Positions 6,684 to 8,630 of a stretch of DNA of 8,630 bases are shown piece after piece. The stretch spans positions 1 to 8,630 of the forward strand of contig JAFGNC010000541.1 in assembly GCA_016927175.1 (NCBI GenBank), written 5' to 3'. This stretch comes from Gammaproteobacteria bacterium (GTDB lineage: Bacteria > Pseudomonadota > Gammaproteobacteria > Steroidobacterales > Rariloculaceae). Every line of letters begins with the position of its first letter. Positions within the stretch are counted from its first letter, which is position 1. The notes under the pieces are model-generated. The model was not told the DNA's origin. It made no database searches and saw nothing but the letters and a program-made list of their open reading frames with translations. The translations under genes and the position numbers were made by a program.

Positions 6684-7103
6684 CTAGCTGCCGCGCTTGC
6701 CCTTCAGCTTCTGCGCCGCCCGGTAGCGGGCCTCGGCCTCGACCAGCTCCGCTTGCGCCTGCTCGAGATCGATTTCGCCGGTGCGGCCTTCGAGCGCCTG
6801 GCGCGCCTTTTCGCGCGCCTCGAGCGCGGCGGACTCGTCGAGATCCTCGGCGCGTAGCGCGCTGTCGGCCAGGACCGTGATCAGGTGCGGCTGGACCTCC
6901 AGCACGCCGCCCGTCACGTAGAAGAACTGCTCCGGGCCTTCGTCCGTCTGCACGCGCACCTCGCCGGGCCGCAGATCCGTCAGCAGCGGCGCGTGGCGCG
7001 GCGCGATGCCGACGTCGCCCATCTTGGCCGGCGCGAACACCATCGTCGCCTCGCCGGAGAAGATGGCGCCTTCGGCACTGACGATTTCCACGTGGATGGT
7101 CAT
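6684..7103 (-). CDS. atpC: F1Fo ATP synthase epsilon subunit
   Basis: AtpC sits on the central stalk of F1 with gamma; its C-terminal helices can inhibit ATP hydrolysis. It has 139 residues, the usual length. The N-terminal beta-sandwich (1 to about 86) opens with MTIHVEIVSAEGAIFSGEA and contains the family signature GDVGIAPRHAPLLT (29-42), RPGEVRV and FYVTGGVLEVQ. The C-terminal part (about 87-139) is a charged helical hairpin (ALEAREKARQALEG, then LEQAQAELVEAEARYR), so the full-length inhibitory form is present. The ATG at 7103 is preceded by GGAGAG (7110-7115), 6 nt upstream, a good ribosome binding site. It lies 49 nt after atpD and is last in the operon. Confidence 0.98.
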   Translation of the reverse strand: MTIHVEIVSAEGAIFSGEATMVFAPAKMGDVGIAPRHAPLLTDLRPGEVRVQTDEGPEQFFYVTGGVLEVQPHLITVLADSALRAEDLDESAALEAREKARQALEGRTGEIDLEQAQAELVEAEARYRAAQKLKGKRGS

Positions 7104-7125
7104 TCAGAACTCTCCAGTCAGTGCA

Positions 7126-7152
7126 GCGGCGGTCCTGCCCGGACCTGCGCCG

Positions 7153-7153
<1 letters not shown>
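7126..7153 (-). other. Intercistronic hairpin between atpD and atpC
   Basis: Starting at the last base of the atpD stop codon, the transcript can pair GCGGC (7149-7153) with GCCGC (7126-7130) and GGTCC (7141-7145) with GGACC (7131-7135). The loop is 5 nt and there is one 3-nt bulge. That gives ten G/C-rich pairs, with no U tract after it, ending 22 nt before the atpC start and clear of its ribosome binding site. A role in mRNA stability or in setting epsilon output relative to beta is inference; the structure is direct. Confidence 0.5.
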
Positions 7154-8532
<1,379 letters not shown>

Positions 8533-8549
8533 CAGTTCTTCCCTTTCCG

Positions 8550-8630
8550 TTAAACCGCCGCGGCGCCGCCCACGATCTCGGCGATCTCCTGCGTGATCGC
8601 CGCCTGGCGGGCCTTGTTGTACTGGAGCTG
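8550..8630 (-). CDS. atpG: F1Fo ATP synthase gamma subunit, C-terminal fragment
   Basis: The right edge of the window cuts this gene; only its last 26 codons and TAA (8550-8552) are present. The tail reads LQYNKARQAAITQEIAEIVG followed by GAAAV, the well-known end of the gamma subunit, the long coiled-coil helix of the rotating stalk. The position directly before atpD is the canonical order. Nothing suggests a break; truncation is by the window only. Confidence 0.96.
   Translation of the reverse strand, partial: QLQYNKARQAAITQEIAEIVGGAAAV

Overview
The window looks like chromosomal DNA from a GC-rich proteobacterium, most likely a gammaproteobacterium. The basis is the gene order on the minus strand, atpG-atpD-atpC-glmU-glmS, the arrangement known from Escherichia coli and many relatives. 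GC-rich codon third positions run throughout. No RNA gene or CRISPR array is visible.

Layout on the + axis. Positions 1-299 hold the broken remains of an alpha/beta hydrolase of the platelet-activating-factor acetylhydrolase type, on the minus strand and running off the left edge. Positions 300-598 are its decayed or non-coding upstream part plus the leader of the next gene. Positions 599-3043 (+) encode a MacB/FtsX-type ABC transporter permease of the large 'orphan' class, converging on glmS. Positions 3044-3216 are a short intergenic stretch with a striking structure (below). Positions 3217-5049 (-) are glmS and 5057-6424 (-) glmU, separated by 7 nt and probably translationally coupled. Positions 6425-6683 are a gap with hairpins and a possible glmU promoter. 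Then come atpC (6684-7103), atpD (7153-8532) and the last 26 codons of atpG (8550-8630), all minus strand.

How the genes work together. AtpG, AtpD and AtpC are the gamma, beta and epsilon subunits of the F1 sector of ATP synthase. GlmS and GlmU make UDP-N-acetylglucosamine from fructose-6-phosphate (with GlmM, not in the window), feeding peptidoglycan and lipopolysaccharide synthesis.

Main observation. Just downstream of glmS, reading away from it, lie 22 nt of flank, then TGTGTGCG, then four head-to-tail 20-bp repeats (3111-3190) with an invariant AAAACA core. This matches the known architecture of the right end of Tn7 (terminal TGTGGGCG, then closely packed TnsB-binding sites about 20-21 bp apart). 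It also sits where Tn7 inserts, about 23-27 bp past the glmS stop. I read it as the glmS-proximal end of a Tn7-like element, intact or relic. No tnsA lies beside it; the permease does. If the element is intact, the permease and broken hydrolase are inside it and the other end is beyond the left edge. No partner end is visible in the window.
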